In this document: piece by piece, positions 24,783 to 32,800 of the stretch
How the letters are laid out: every line of letters begins with the position of its first letter
How positions within the stretch are numbered: position 1 is the stretch's first letter
Source of the DNA: JALJPB01 sp963933115
GTDB lineage: Bacteria; Pseudomonadota; Gammaproteobacteria; Enterobacterales; Alteromonadaceae
Direction: 5' to 3'
Assembly (NCBI GenBank): GCA_963933115.1
Contig: CAWVSL010000018.1
Location: 1-46,824, forward strand
DNA length: 46,824 nt
Notes under the pieces: model-generated
Databases searched by the model: none
Told to the model about the DNA's origin: nothing
Seen by the model: the letters and a program-made list of their open reading frames with translations, nothing else
Position numbers and translations under genes: made by a program

Positions 24783-26217
24783 TAACCAACTTTTTAAAAC
24801 CAGCTCTTTTATTGATGGTAAATGGCATAAAGGTACGTCAACCTTTGAAGTGCTTAATCCAGCTAATAATCAGCGGGTAGCAAATGTCTTTAATGCAGGT
24901 ACTACAGAAACAGCATTAGCGGTAAGTGCTGCCAAAAATGCATTTACGTTATGGTCTAAAAAGTCAGCTAATGATCGTGCTATCTTACTTCGTCGTTGGT
25001 TTGATTTAATTATTGAACACAAAAATGATTTAGCGAAAATATTAACCCTAGAGCAGGGTAAGCCCACTGCGGAAGCTATTGGCGAGATTACTTATGGTGC
25101 TGCCTTTATTGAATGGTTTGCTGAAGAAGGCAAACGCGTTTACGGCGACACCATAGCGGCGCCCTCTAATGATAAACGTATCCTTGTTATAAAACAGCCT
25201 GTTGGCGTTGTTGCCGCGATAACCCCATGGAATTTTCCGAATGCGATGATCGCTCGTAAAGCTGCGGCTGCATTGGCAGCCGGTTGTACTTTTGTTGTCA
25301 AACCTGCCGCCTTAACCCCTCTTTCTGCATTGGCATTGGCAGAGCTGGCAACACGTGCTGGCATCCCCCATGGTGTTTTTAATGTTGTCGTTGGCGAAGA
25401 CTCTGTGGGTATGGGAAAAGTGTTAACGCAACACCCTGACATTGCTAAATTTACTTTTACCGGTTCAACCTTTGTTGGCAAAAAGTTACTGACTCAATGT
25501 GCAACCACAGTCAAGAAGGTGTCAATGGAATTAGGTGGTAATGCCCCTTTTATTGTTTTTGAAGATGCTGATATTGATGCCGCTGTTGAAGGTGCCATCG
25601 TGTCTAAATATCGTAATGCCGGGCAAACCTGTGTCTGTACTAACCGAATTCTGGTTCAACAAAGTATCGCGGAACAATTTACCCAAAAATTTGCCAAAGC
25701 GGTTAAAAAACTGACAGTAGGTGATGGGTTTATTGAAGGGATAAATGTTGGACCAATGATATCAACAGCTGCGGTAGATGATGTAAAGCAACTTGTCCGC
25801 TTATCGGTTGATTTAGGCGCAAAAATACTTGTTGGTGGTAGCATAGATGATCAAGGTGATAAATTTTATCAACCGACGATCCTGACAAATGTGACTAATG
25901 ATATGCCTATTGCCAATAATGAAATTTTTGGACCCGTTGCACCTATTATTACTTTTGACTCTGAAGAAGAAGCCATCACCTTGGCTAATGATACTGAATA
26001 TGGTTTGGCGGCCTATTTTTATGCCCGTGATATTGGCCGAGTTTGGCGAGTTGCTGAAGGATTAGATTTTGGCATGATAGGTATCAACGAAGGTATTATT
26101 TCGAACGCGGCAGCACCTTTTGGTGGCGTTAAGCAATCAGGTAATGGTAGAGAAGGCTCTAAATACGGTTTAGATGATTACTTAGAAATAAAGTACCTGT
26201 GCATGGGTGGCATATAG
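24766..26217 (+). CDS. NAD(P)-dependent aldehyde dehydrogenase (GabD-like)
   Basis: A 483-residue aldehyde dehydrogenase with AITPWNFP (151-158), FTGST (231-235), catalytic Glu255 in MELGGNAP and nucleophile Cys289 in NAGQTCVCTNR. The CVC pair and overall length resemble the succinate-semialdehyde dehydrogenase branch. It oxidises an aldehyde, here probably the product of the iron ADH, to the carboxylate that the ligase can activate. It overlaps the SDR by 17 bp and is the last gene of the monooxygenase operon. True GabD activity on a C4 semialdehyde is an alternative. Confidence 0.9.
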   Translation: MKQLSDNQLFKTSSFIDGKWHKGTSTFEVLNPANNQRVANVFNAGTTETALAVSAAKNAFTLWSKKSANDRAILLRRWFDLIIEHKNDLAKILTLEQGKPTAEAIGEITYGAAFIEWFAEEGKRVYGDTIAAPSNDKRILVIKQPVGVVAAITPWNFPNAMIARKAAAALAAGCTFVVKPAALTPLSALALAELATRAGIPHGVFNVVVGEDSVGMGKVLTQHPDIAKFTFTGSTFVGKKLLTQCATTVKKVSMELGGNAPFIVFEDADIDAAVEGAIVSKYRNAGQTCVCTNRILVQQSIAEQFTQKFAKAVKKLTVGDGFIEGINVGPMISTAAVDDVKQLVRLSVDLGAKILVGGSIDDQGDKFYQPTILTNVTNDMPIANNEIFGPVAPIITFDSEEEAITLANDTEYGLAAYFYARDIGRVWRVAEGLDFGMIGINEGIISNAAAPFGGVKQSGNGREGSKYGLDDYLEIKYLCMGGI

Positions 26218-26237
26218 CCAGTTATTTGCTTAGCCTT

Positions 26238-26266
26238 GACTGTTCTAGTACTTATTTAGGACAGTC
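26238..26266 (+). terminator. Possible terminator after the monooxygenase operon
   Basis: GACTGTTC pairs with GGACAGTC (one T-G pair) around a 13-base loop, 20 bp after the aldehyde dehydrogenase stop. The following TATTTT is only a weak T-run and starts five bases after the stem. Confidence 0.45.
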
Positions 26267-26366
26267 ACAGTATTTTAATGAACACTAATGTTCATTTGCT
26301 ATTATCAAGCAACAATTTTCGCAGAATCATACAGACTTGATCTTTTGTCAGTTGAAATTAAGATGC

Positions 26367-27644
26367 TTAGTTTTTTATCCCCAGCGCAATGTTAATGACC
26401 GCATCAATCTCATCCCAATCTTTTAATCCTTTAGTAGGTCTTAGCTGTGTCAGGTAAACAACAATAACGCCGTCTTCCGGCCGCACATAATACTTTGAAT
26501 TGTAGGCACCACCCCACTCGTATCGGATGGTTTTGCCTTTTAAGGTCCCTTCTTTCGCTATTGTTAAGCCAAAACCGTAACCAAAACTCAAACCGTTAAG
26601 CCACGCTGGCTTTTTATTATCAGGGGTTTGGTTACTGATCATCTCTTTGACCGAAGCTTGAGATAAAATTTTAGTTCCACTTAAGCTGCCTTTGTTCAGT
26701 AACATCGATAAGAATTTTGCATAATCGCGAGCGGTTGAGAGCAATCCACCACCACCAGAATAGGCTTTTTGGGGACCATCAACATAATGGCCTTGGCTTG
26801 TCATAAAATTACTGGTCTTATCGGCATCGTCGGCTCGTTTAATAACGGTATCAGTTGAGTTATAGACTGCCGCCAGGCGGTTTTTCTTACTTGCCGGTAG
26901 ATAAAAATGCGTGTCTTTCATGCCTAACGGATGAGTAATCTCCTCTTTAAAAAAATCTTTAAGGCTTTTATTAGACACTGTTTCGATTATCACGCCCAGT
27001 AGATCAACATTATGACCATAGATAAAGTCTGTACCGGGTTGTGCTTTCTGTGGCAGTGTTGTTATTGGCGCTAAAGCTTCCGCTATACTTTGGTCTTTAT
27101 CAGCAAAATACCAACGATAAAGCCCTATCGACTTCCATTGTTCTTCAATTGGCCCTGCACCATAGCTTATGCCAGAAGTGTGAGTTAGTAGATCATGAAT
27201 AGTAATTTCTCGCTGTGCAGGCACTATCGAATGAGACTTGTCTTCATTGACCACAAGTACAGTTGTTTTTTTAAAAGCAGGGATATATTTGGATACCGGG
27301 TCGGTCACTTTTAACAAACTACGATCTTTTAATATCATTACGCCAACAGAGGTTAATGCTTTTGTTTGAGAAGCGATACGAAAAATACTATCAACTTGCA
27401 TGGCTTTATTTGCCTCAATATCTTGCATACCGGAAGCAAAATGTAAAAGCTCTTCGCCATCTTTCATTACTAGAATAACTCCGCCAGCAAGTTTATTAGT
27501 GTTTACATAGCCATTTAGTATGCTTTTGGCGGCAGTGAAATTATAATCGTTAGCAAATACTGTCTGATTAAATGCCAGTAAAACGAGTAGAACAAACACT
27601 TTTTTCGTCTTCATTTTTATTTTTTGAATGGTGCTTAAGGTCAT
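26367..27644 (-). CDS. Secreted serine beta-lactamase-like hydrolase (class C / EstB type)
   Basis: A 425-residue protein with an N-terminal signal peptide (basic stretch to Lys15, hydrophobic 16-29, likely cut after VFA-31). The SxxK motif is Ser92-Gln-Thr-Lys95 (IASQTKALTS). The second motif is YGHN, where true beta-lactamases have YxN, and the third is WGGAY in place of KTG; both favour an esterase or peptidase of the EstB kind over an antibiotic resistance enzyme. AAGGAAG upstream of the first ATG supports this start. It is convergent with the aldehyde dehydrogenase and not obviously part of its operon. Confidence 0.85.
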   Translation of the reverse strand: MTLSTIQKIKMKTKKVFVLLVLLAFNQTVFANDYNFTAAKSILNGYVNTNKLAGGVILVMKDGEELLHFASGMQDIEANKAMQVDSIFRIASQTKALTSVGVMILKDRSLLKVTDPVSKYIPAFKKTTVLVVNEDKSHSIVPAQREITIHDLLTHTSGISYGAGPIEEQWKSIGLYRWYFADKDQSIAEALAPITTLPQKAQPGTDFIYGHNVDLLGVIIETVSNKSLKDFFKEEITHPLGMKDTHFYLPASKKNRLAAVYNSTDTVIKRADDADKTSNFMTSQGHYVDGPQKAYSGGGGLLSTARDYAKFLSMLLNKGSLSGTKILSQASVKEMISNQTPDNKKPAWLNGLSFGYGFGLTIAKEGTLKGKTIRYEWGGAYNSKYYVRPEDGVIVVYLTQLRPTKGLKDWDEIDAVINIALGIKN

Positions 27645-28007
27645 AAATATCTTCCTTCAATGTGATTTGATTTTTGATATTATTATTTTAATTATTGGCC
27701 ATACTAACCTACTTTTTAATAGGATAAAATATACAAAAAAGACAAGTCATTAAATCGATTTTTTATTAAGGGGTTGAGCGGTAATATTCTCCTTGGCTCC
27801 AAATATTCATGAGTTGGTGCTCTATATTAGCGAAGTCTGGCATAGTGCCGTTATCCCTATTTTAGTGGGTGATAATTTTATTCTCGTCAATTAATTGGTA
27901 ACAATACTGGTGTGGCAACAGATGATAGCTAAGACTCTTGGAAAGAGAGTAGTTTTGATTTTAAGGTTGTGCAATACTAGATAAAACATGAAAAGAACGA
28001 GTATGAA
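27645..28007. other. 363-bp intergenic stretch with a hydrolase gene remnant
   Basis: Between the divergent beta-lactamase-like and phosphatase genes. It is AT-rich and holds promoters that were not resolved. Its one notable content is the fragment at 27766-27843 that resembles the alpha/beta hydrolase gene at 32801-33787. Confidence 0.5.
27766..27843 (-). pseudogene. Remnant of a secreted alpha/beta hydrolase gene
   Basis: The minus strand encodes a 25-codon frame whose first part, PDFANIEHQLMNIWSQGE, matches residues 32-48 of the hydrolase at 32801-33787 (DFPNVEHQAITIWSQGS) at about 12 of 17 positions. The frame ends in TAA soon after, and no nucleophile or triad region follows. It appears to be what is left of a deleted paralogue. 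Confidence 0.6.
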
Positions 28008-28796
28008 ATGACCGATACCAGTAGTTTTCCAAGAGTTGTCGAACTTGAGGGTGGAATTAATTTTCGTGACTTAGGTGGCTATTTAAACCGCCAAGGTAAA
28101 ACGGTGAAATGGCGTAAAATTATGCGCTGCGGACATCTAGCCAATCTTAGTGAACATGACTTGAATGTGCTCGAAGATATTGGTGTAACTCAGATCCACG
28201 ATTTTCGTCGTAAGGAAGAACAAACTAGGTCGCCAAGCCGTGCCATTCGGGCAGAGTTTTTGGATGACTATCAAATATATATTGGTGATATTTCGCGGTT
28301 TTGGGAATTTTTGTTTGAGGGCGAGCTAACACCAGAGTCCTCCCACGAATTAGTTGTTAATTCCTACCGTTCATGTATTGAGGCTGTTATCCCAGCCTTT
28401 AGCCGCTTTATGCGACAGATTGTTGATAACGCAGATAATTCCAGTGTCTTTCATTGTTCTGCGGGCAAAGATAGAACCGGTATGGCAGCAGCATTAATAC
28501 TTTCAGCGCTTGATGTACCGCGTGAAACTATTATTGAAGATTATCTTCTCACTCGCCAGCACTATGACTCAACTAAACTGATTGAGATTATTGAGGGACA
28601 TTTACGAGAAGCAAAGGTCGATAGTTGGGAGAGGGCATGGCTGACTCCCTACGTGTCTGTGCACCAAGACAATATAGAAGCCTTTTTGGATGCCATTGAT
28701 GAAAGTTACGGTTCAATACAAAATTACCTCACTGATGCTTTGGGGTTGTCAGCAGCTGATTTAGATAGTATGCGGAAACAGCTGTTGGATGACTAG
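28008..28796 (+). CDS. Protein tyrosine/serine phosphatase (Y_phosphatase3 family)
   Basis: A 262-residue phosphatase with the Cys-x5-Arg P-loop HCSAGKDRTG (Cys150, Arg156). It has the family's N-terminal GINFRDLGGY (16-25) and FRRKEEQ (66-72) segments. Homologues act on phosphotyrosine, phosphoserine or phosphoinositides; some are bacterial virulence factors, but many are environmental. It appears monocistronic, with no clear link to the flanking genes. No signal peptide is seen. Confidence 0.88.
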   Translation: MTDTSSFPRVVELEGGINFRDLGGYLNRQGKTVKWRKIMRCGHLANLSEHDLNVLEDIGVTQIHDFRRKEEQTRSPSRAIRAEFLDDYQIYIGDISRFWEFLFEGELTPESSHELVVNSYRSCIEAVIPAFSRFMRQIVDNADNSSVFHCSAGKDRTGMAAALILSALDVPRETIIEDYLLTRQHYDSTKLIEIIEGHLREAKVDSWERAWLTPYVSVHQDNIEAFLDAIDESYGSIQNYLTDALGLSAADLDSMRKQLLDD

Positions 28797-29008
28797 CCTT
28801 GGTTGGCCGTTACGATTAATCAAATTTAGAGGCGAGGTTGATACTCGCAATAGGGCAGATACGATAACGTCGTTACAATAAACAGTGACACTTAAACTGC
28901 GTAAGCGCCCTGAACGGTTTTATTACAAACCCCTAATGTAATTAATTACGGTATACCTGATGGCTATGGCTGCTTGAATGAATACGTCTTGGTGTTGAAT
29001 GCACCTTT

Positions 29009-29443
29009 CTATAAAATAGTCTCTAACAGTAAGTTTGTTTCAGTTTTTACAATGCCGTCAACGAGGCGAATCTCACCAAGTAAGGAGTTCAATTTAGGTA
29101 GTGTATCGGTCTTAACCTCAACAATGAGATCCCAATGACCCGTCGTGTGATGGATGGCAAAAACTTCAGGATATTGATGTAAGCTTTTAATAACGTTGGC
29201 CTCATCCTTCGCTTCAACAGCGATATTCATAATTAACCTAACGGGTTGATCTTGTGCCCCAGGTTTTAGCTTTATTGTATACCCTAATATGATCCCTTGT
29301 TTTTCTAACTTATTTATTCTGTTTAATGCTGTGGTTCGTGAAACCCCCAATTCTTTTGCAATACTGACAATTGCCATTCTTGCATTTATTCGTAATAGCG
29401 AAATTAGGTGTTGGTCTGTGCTATCAAGTTTAGCTTCATTCAT
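29009..29443 (-). CDS. Lrp/AsnC family transcription regulator
   Basis: A 144-residue regulator of normal size: N-terminal HTH (LRINARMAIVSIAKELGVSR through NRINKLEKQGII) and a C-terminal RAM domain (VRLIMNIAVEAKDE, GHWDLIVEVKT). The family senses amino acids. Its promoter holds a 10-bp perfect inverted repeat 18 bp upstream of the start. It lies downstream of nhaC and an ornithine cyclodeaminase gene on the same strand, so control of amino-acid use by those genes is likely but not shown. Confidence 0.9.
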   Translation of the reverse strand: MNEAKLDSTDQHLISLLRINARMAIVSIAKELGVSRTTALNRINKLEKQGIILGYTIKLKPGAQDQPVRLIMNIAVEAKDEANVIKSLHQYPEVFAIHHTTGHWDLIVEVKTDTLPKLNSLLGEIRLVDGIVKTETNLLLETIL

Positions 29444-29460
29444 AGTGAAAACCTTAGTAT

Positions 29461-29498
29461 TTATACATAACGAAATTATAACGCATGCTTATGTATAA
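29461..29498. promoter_or_regulatory. 10-bp inverted repeat in the Lrp/AsnC gene promoter
   Basis: TTATACATAA (29461-29470) and its exact reverse complement TTATGTATAA (29489-29498) are separated by 18 bp, centre to centre 28 bp. The pair starts 18 bp upstream of the regulator's start codon, suiting an autoregulatory operator. Confidence 0.5.
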
Positions 29499-29705
29499 TG
29501 GTATGGCATATTTGTATAGTTAGATGGCTATTTGTCACCTAAAAGCGCCTGTTATCTATACTTGCTATTGGTGAGTCGCTTATGATTGTCTGAGTGAAAA
29601 AATTAAGGGGTTCTTTGGTGCCGCCCGATTTAATCATCCCATTAGCATCGACCACCCAGCATCTTGTTTATCTTCCTATCTTGTCAATATTGATCACCAT
29701 CGTTG

Positions 29706-29864
29706 CTAGTTTTGTGATCTTATAGCAACTTTTTCACTATCTCTAAGCAGTTGCTCGAAATCATCTTCAATAATCTTGTCAACTGGTTGAAGGGTTGCTC
29801 GGTGTAGTTCGGCGATAAACACGCCTTCGTCGTCTGCTGTTATAATATTATGTCCTTTGAACAT
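29706..29864 (-). CDS. Small hypothetical ORF, possibly the front of a broken gene
   Basis: A 52-residue frame from an ATG preceded by AAAGG at good spacing. The product (MFKGHNIITADDEGVFIAEL and a charged helical remainder ending in AIRSQN) is acidic and has no recognised family. Just after its stop, another minus-strand frame with one TAA encodes TMVINIDKIGR and then WVVDANGMIKSGGTKEPLNF up to 29539, so a longer ancestral gene interrupted by a frameshift and a stop is possible. It lies 123 bp downstream of nhaC. Function not assigned. Confidence 0.4.
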   Translation of the reverse strand: MFKGHNIITADDEGVFIAELHRATLQPVDKIIEDDFEQLLRDSEKVAIRSQN

Positions 29865-29987
29865 AGTAATACCTTTATCTCGTTTTGTAAGTTGTTAATA
29901 TTAGCTATTAGAGCTGATAGTTGATCTTATAATTGATTAATATATTAAGACATCGCTAAGATATAAGCTGTTTCTACTCTGTATCCA

Positions 29988-31472
29988 TCAGTTGTTAGTG
30001 TCTTTATACATAGTAGGAACAAGTCTCTTTATCTTAAATCCGATATAGCCATAAATCATCGCTAAAAATGGGTTGATTAGATTAAAAAAGCAGTAAAAAA
30101 TATAATCAAACGGGTTAACCATTAAGACACTGTACATATAAGCACCACAAGTATTCCAAGGAATGAGTGGCGAGGTGATTGTCCCAGAGTCTTCAATAGT
30201 TCGACTCAATACTAAGGGGTCTAAGCCTCTTTCTTTATATACATTTTTATACATTCTGGCGGGCATAACGATGGCAATGTATTGATCAGCTGTGATGATA
30301 TTTGTACCAATACAGGTAATCACAGTACTTGTTATTAAACCACCGATAGAGGTTGCTGTTTGTAATACCAGCTGGATTATTTTTTTTAAAATACCTAAGT
30401 GTTCAATCACAGCACCAAAACTGAGGGCACACATGATTAGCCAAACCGTATTGAGCATGCTCGACATACCGCCACCGCTGAGTAATTTATCCAGTTTATT
30501 GTTACCTGTTACAATTTGGACACCATCAAAAAATGCATGCCAAACCACCACTAAGGTCCCCTTAAAATTATCACTGCCGGCGGCGGCTAAACTCATGATT
30601 AATTCTGACTGAAATAATACCGCCCAAACACCACCAAATAGAGCGCCAAGTGATACCGCGATGAATGCGGGACATTTTTTTATTGCCAAAAAAATGAGGA
30701 CAATCAAGGGCACTAAATTAACTACTCCTATAGTAAATTGTTGTGCTAATTGTTCACTTAGGGCGTTAATTGCATTGACTGAAGTTGGCATCTCTTCATT
30801 GAAACCTAAAAACATAAAGATGACTAATGCGGTACTAATCGAAGGAATAGTAGTCCATAACATGTATCGAATATGAGCAAATAATTCACTACCTGCTACG
30901 GCGGGTGCTAAATTCGTTGTTTCTGATAGCGGCGAAACTTTGTCGCCAAAATATGCCCCTGAAATGATTGCGCCAGCGGTAATCTCTAGTGATAATTCTA
31001 ATCCTTGAGCAATACCTATTAATGCAACACCTATCGTTGCTGCGGTTGTCCAAGAACTGCCTATACTCATTGCGACTACACCACAAATAATACACGCTGC
31101 GGGGTAAAACCACTCAGGCTCAAGTATTTGTAAGCCATAATAAATCAATGTTGGAACTGTGCCAGACAATAACCAAGTACCAATAAGTGAACCTACTGCT
31201 AACAAGATCAGGACAGCACTAAGGGAGATAGAGATGCCTTTTATTATTGCTTCTTCCATTGATGCCCAACTATGGCCGTTCTTAAAGCCAATAATGATGG
31301 CAACACCCATACTCAATAAAAGAGCTATTTGGTTTGGACCATAGGAAGAGTTATCACCAAAATAAATAACCCCAGTGGATAACATTAAGACTAAGCAAAT
31401 AATGGGTAAAATTGAGTCCATGATACTTGGCGGTTTAACCGCCTTATTATTGACATTATAATTGTTAGACAT
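29988..31472 (-). CDS. nhaC: NhaC-type Na+/H+ antiporter
   Basis: A 494-residue polytopic membrane protein with about 11-12 hydrophobic segments. NhaC-family features include GSSWTTAATIGVALIGIA, the nearby SGAYFGDKVSPLSETTNLAPA, and later GTNIITADQYIAIVMPARM and EDSGTITSPLIPWNTCGAYM. The family exchanges sodium for protons; some members move organic anions or amino acids (malate/lactate or amino-acid antiport). GGATAGCAG precedes the ATG. It lies 64 bp downstream of the ornithine cyclodeaminase gene, so a role in amino-acid uptake or sodium balance during ornithine use is possible. Confidence 0.9.
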   Translation of the reverse strand: MSNNYNVNNKAVKPPSIMDSILPIICLVLMLSTGVIYFGDNSSYGPNQIALLLSMGVAIIIGFKNGHSWASMEEAIIKGISISLSAVLILLAVGSLIGTWLLSGTVPTLIYYGLQILEPEWFYPAACIICGVVAMSIGSSWTTAATIGVALIGIAQGLELSLEITAGAIISGAYFGDKVSPLSETTNLAPAVAGSELFAHIRYMLWTTIPSISTALVIFMFLGFNEEMPTSVNAINALSEQLAQQFTIGVVNLVPLIVLIFLAIKKCPAFIAVSLGALFGGVWAVLFQSELIMSLAAAGSDNFKGTLVVVWHAFFDGVQIVTGNNKLDKLLSGGGMSSMLNTVWLIMCALSFGAVIEHLGILKKIIQLVLQTATSIGGLITSTVITCIGTNIITADQYIAIVMPARMYKNVYKERGLDPLVLSRTIEDSGTITSPLIPWNTCGAYMYSVLMVNPFDYIFYCFFNLINPFLAMIYGYIGFKIKRLVPTMYKDTNN

Positions 31473-31536
31473 CTGCTATCCACTTACTCAGTTTGTATTG
31501 GTTAATATATGATGAAAATTTGCTTGATCAAAAAAA

Positions 31537-32568
31537 CTAGTTAACACTATGGTGTAACTTGGTTTGGGCAAATAAGTCTTTGGGACTTTCAAGCGTAGGC
31601 ATCAATTCAATTTTCTCACCAAGTTTTAATTTAGTCGCTAAATCATATAGGTAGCGTAAAGTTGAAAAATCTTCTAGAGCAAAACCCACAGAGTCAAAAA
31701 TAGTGACTTGCTGTTCTGAGTCCCTACCAATATCAAACCCTGATATTACTCGCCATAACGGATGGACAGGGTGGTCGGCTGCCAATTGTTGAATATCACC
31801 TTCCTCACGTGTTTGTGGTTCATGTTCAACAAAAATCTTTCCTGATGTTAATACATTGGCATGTATTTCTGTTTTACCCGGACAATCACCACCTACACCA
31901 TTTATGTGCATACCTGGTTCAATCATCTCTGGCGTTATGATTGTTGCGTTAGTCTTGTCAGCCGTTATCGACGTAATAATATCAGCACCTTGTACACAAT
32001 CTTTGGCGGATAAACTTTGAATAAGCTTCAGTTCAGGGTAATGCGCTAAGTGACCGGCTACTTTTGACATCGCTTCTGGGTCAATATCAAAAATTCTAAT
32101 TTCATTAATGCCTAATAAGGTATGAAAAGCGATGGCTTGAAATTCGCATTGGGCACCACAACCTATAATCCCCATAATACGTGATGAAGGTCTCGCCAAT
32201 GCTTTTGCTGCCATTATCGATGTTACCCCGGTGCGAAATGCGGTAGATAAGGTCAGCTCTGAAACAAGTTTAGGGAAACCACTGTCCACTTCTGATAATG
32301 CACCAAAAGCCATAACGGTAGAAAGGCCTTTTGTTGGGTTTTTAGGATGGCCATTAACGTACTTAAAACTGAAAATTTCATCGTTAGCAATAGGCATTAA
32401 CTCGATAACACCCTCTTTACTATGGGCTGCGGTTCTTGCTGATTTATCAAATGTTAACCATTGTTTAAAGTCTTGCTCCATATAACTGAGCAAGCCTTTC
32501 ATAAACTCAGGGATACCTGTTTTATTGACTATTGTACTAAGCGTATTTACATCCAAAAATAAGGTCAT
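31537..32568 (-). CDS. Ornithine cyclodeaminase / mu-crystallin family
   Basis: A 343-residue protein with the NAD-binding motif GIIGCGAQCEFQA (133-145), STAFRTGVTS (108-117) and GVGGDCPGKTE with Asp228 at the position of the catalytic aspartate of Pseudomonas ornithine cyclodeaminase. This last motif favours true ornithine to proline deamination over alanine dehydrogenase or ketimine reductase, which other members perform. It is followed by nhaC on the same strand. A 7-bp inverted repeat lies about 117 bp upstream. Confidence 0.87.
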   Translation of the reverse strand: MTLFLDVNTLSTIVNKTGIPEFMKGLLSYMEQDFKQWLTFDKSARTAAHSKEGVIELMPIANDEIFSFKYVNGHPKNPTKGLSTVMAFGALSEVDSGFPKLVSELTLSTAFRTGVTSIMAAKALARPSSRIMGIIGCGAQCEFQAIAFHTLLGINEIRIFDIDPEAMSKVAGHLAHYPELKLIQSLSAKDCVQGADIITSITADKTNATIITPEMIEPGMHINGVGGDCPGKTEIHANVLTSGKIFVEHEPQTREEGDIQQLAADHPVHPLWRVISGFDIGRDSEQQVTIFDSVGFALEDFSTLRYLYDLATKLKLGEKIELMPTLESPKDLFAQTKLHHSVN

Positions 32569-32684
32569 TTTTCTTCTTCTAATTTAATGTGAATTTCAAT
32601 AAAGTTTAAAGTATTAACCTGGCATGAAATAGTCATTAAAGTGTACAATTTTTATGAAATACTGTTCGAAATGAAGGGTCTTTA

Positions 32685-32699
32685 TTACACAATGTGTAA
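32685..32699. promoter_or_regulatory. Perfect dyad TTACACA-A-TGTGTAA upstream of ornithine cyclodeaminase
   Basis: A 15-bp inverted repeat with one central base, 117 bp upstream of the cyclodeaminase start on the minus strand. No hairpin terminator features are attached. It is a candidate protein-binding site; the cognate regulator is not known. Confidence 0.4.
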
Positions 32700-32800
32700 C
32701 TTACAAATATTTAGGGCCGATAAGTTCTAGATGTTTTTTTTAATGTAAAACAGTGAGTAGGTCAAAGGTTATGACCATAGTCACTGTTGATGGCTCATAT

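Larger units (their letters stand above)
29444..29987. other. 544-bp stretch between lrp-like gene and nhaC
   Basis: It holds the inverted repeat at 29461-29498, a minus-strand 52-codon ORF at 29706-29864 with a ribosome site, and another minus-strand open frame at 29539-29667 in a different reading frame. The two frames may be pieces of one broken gene. Confidence 0.45.

Noticed and set aside
26367..27644. Beta-lactamase-like gene as an antibiotic resistance determinant
   Set aside because: YGHN and WGGAY replace the YxN and KTG motifs; the pattern fits EstB-type esterases or peptidases better.
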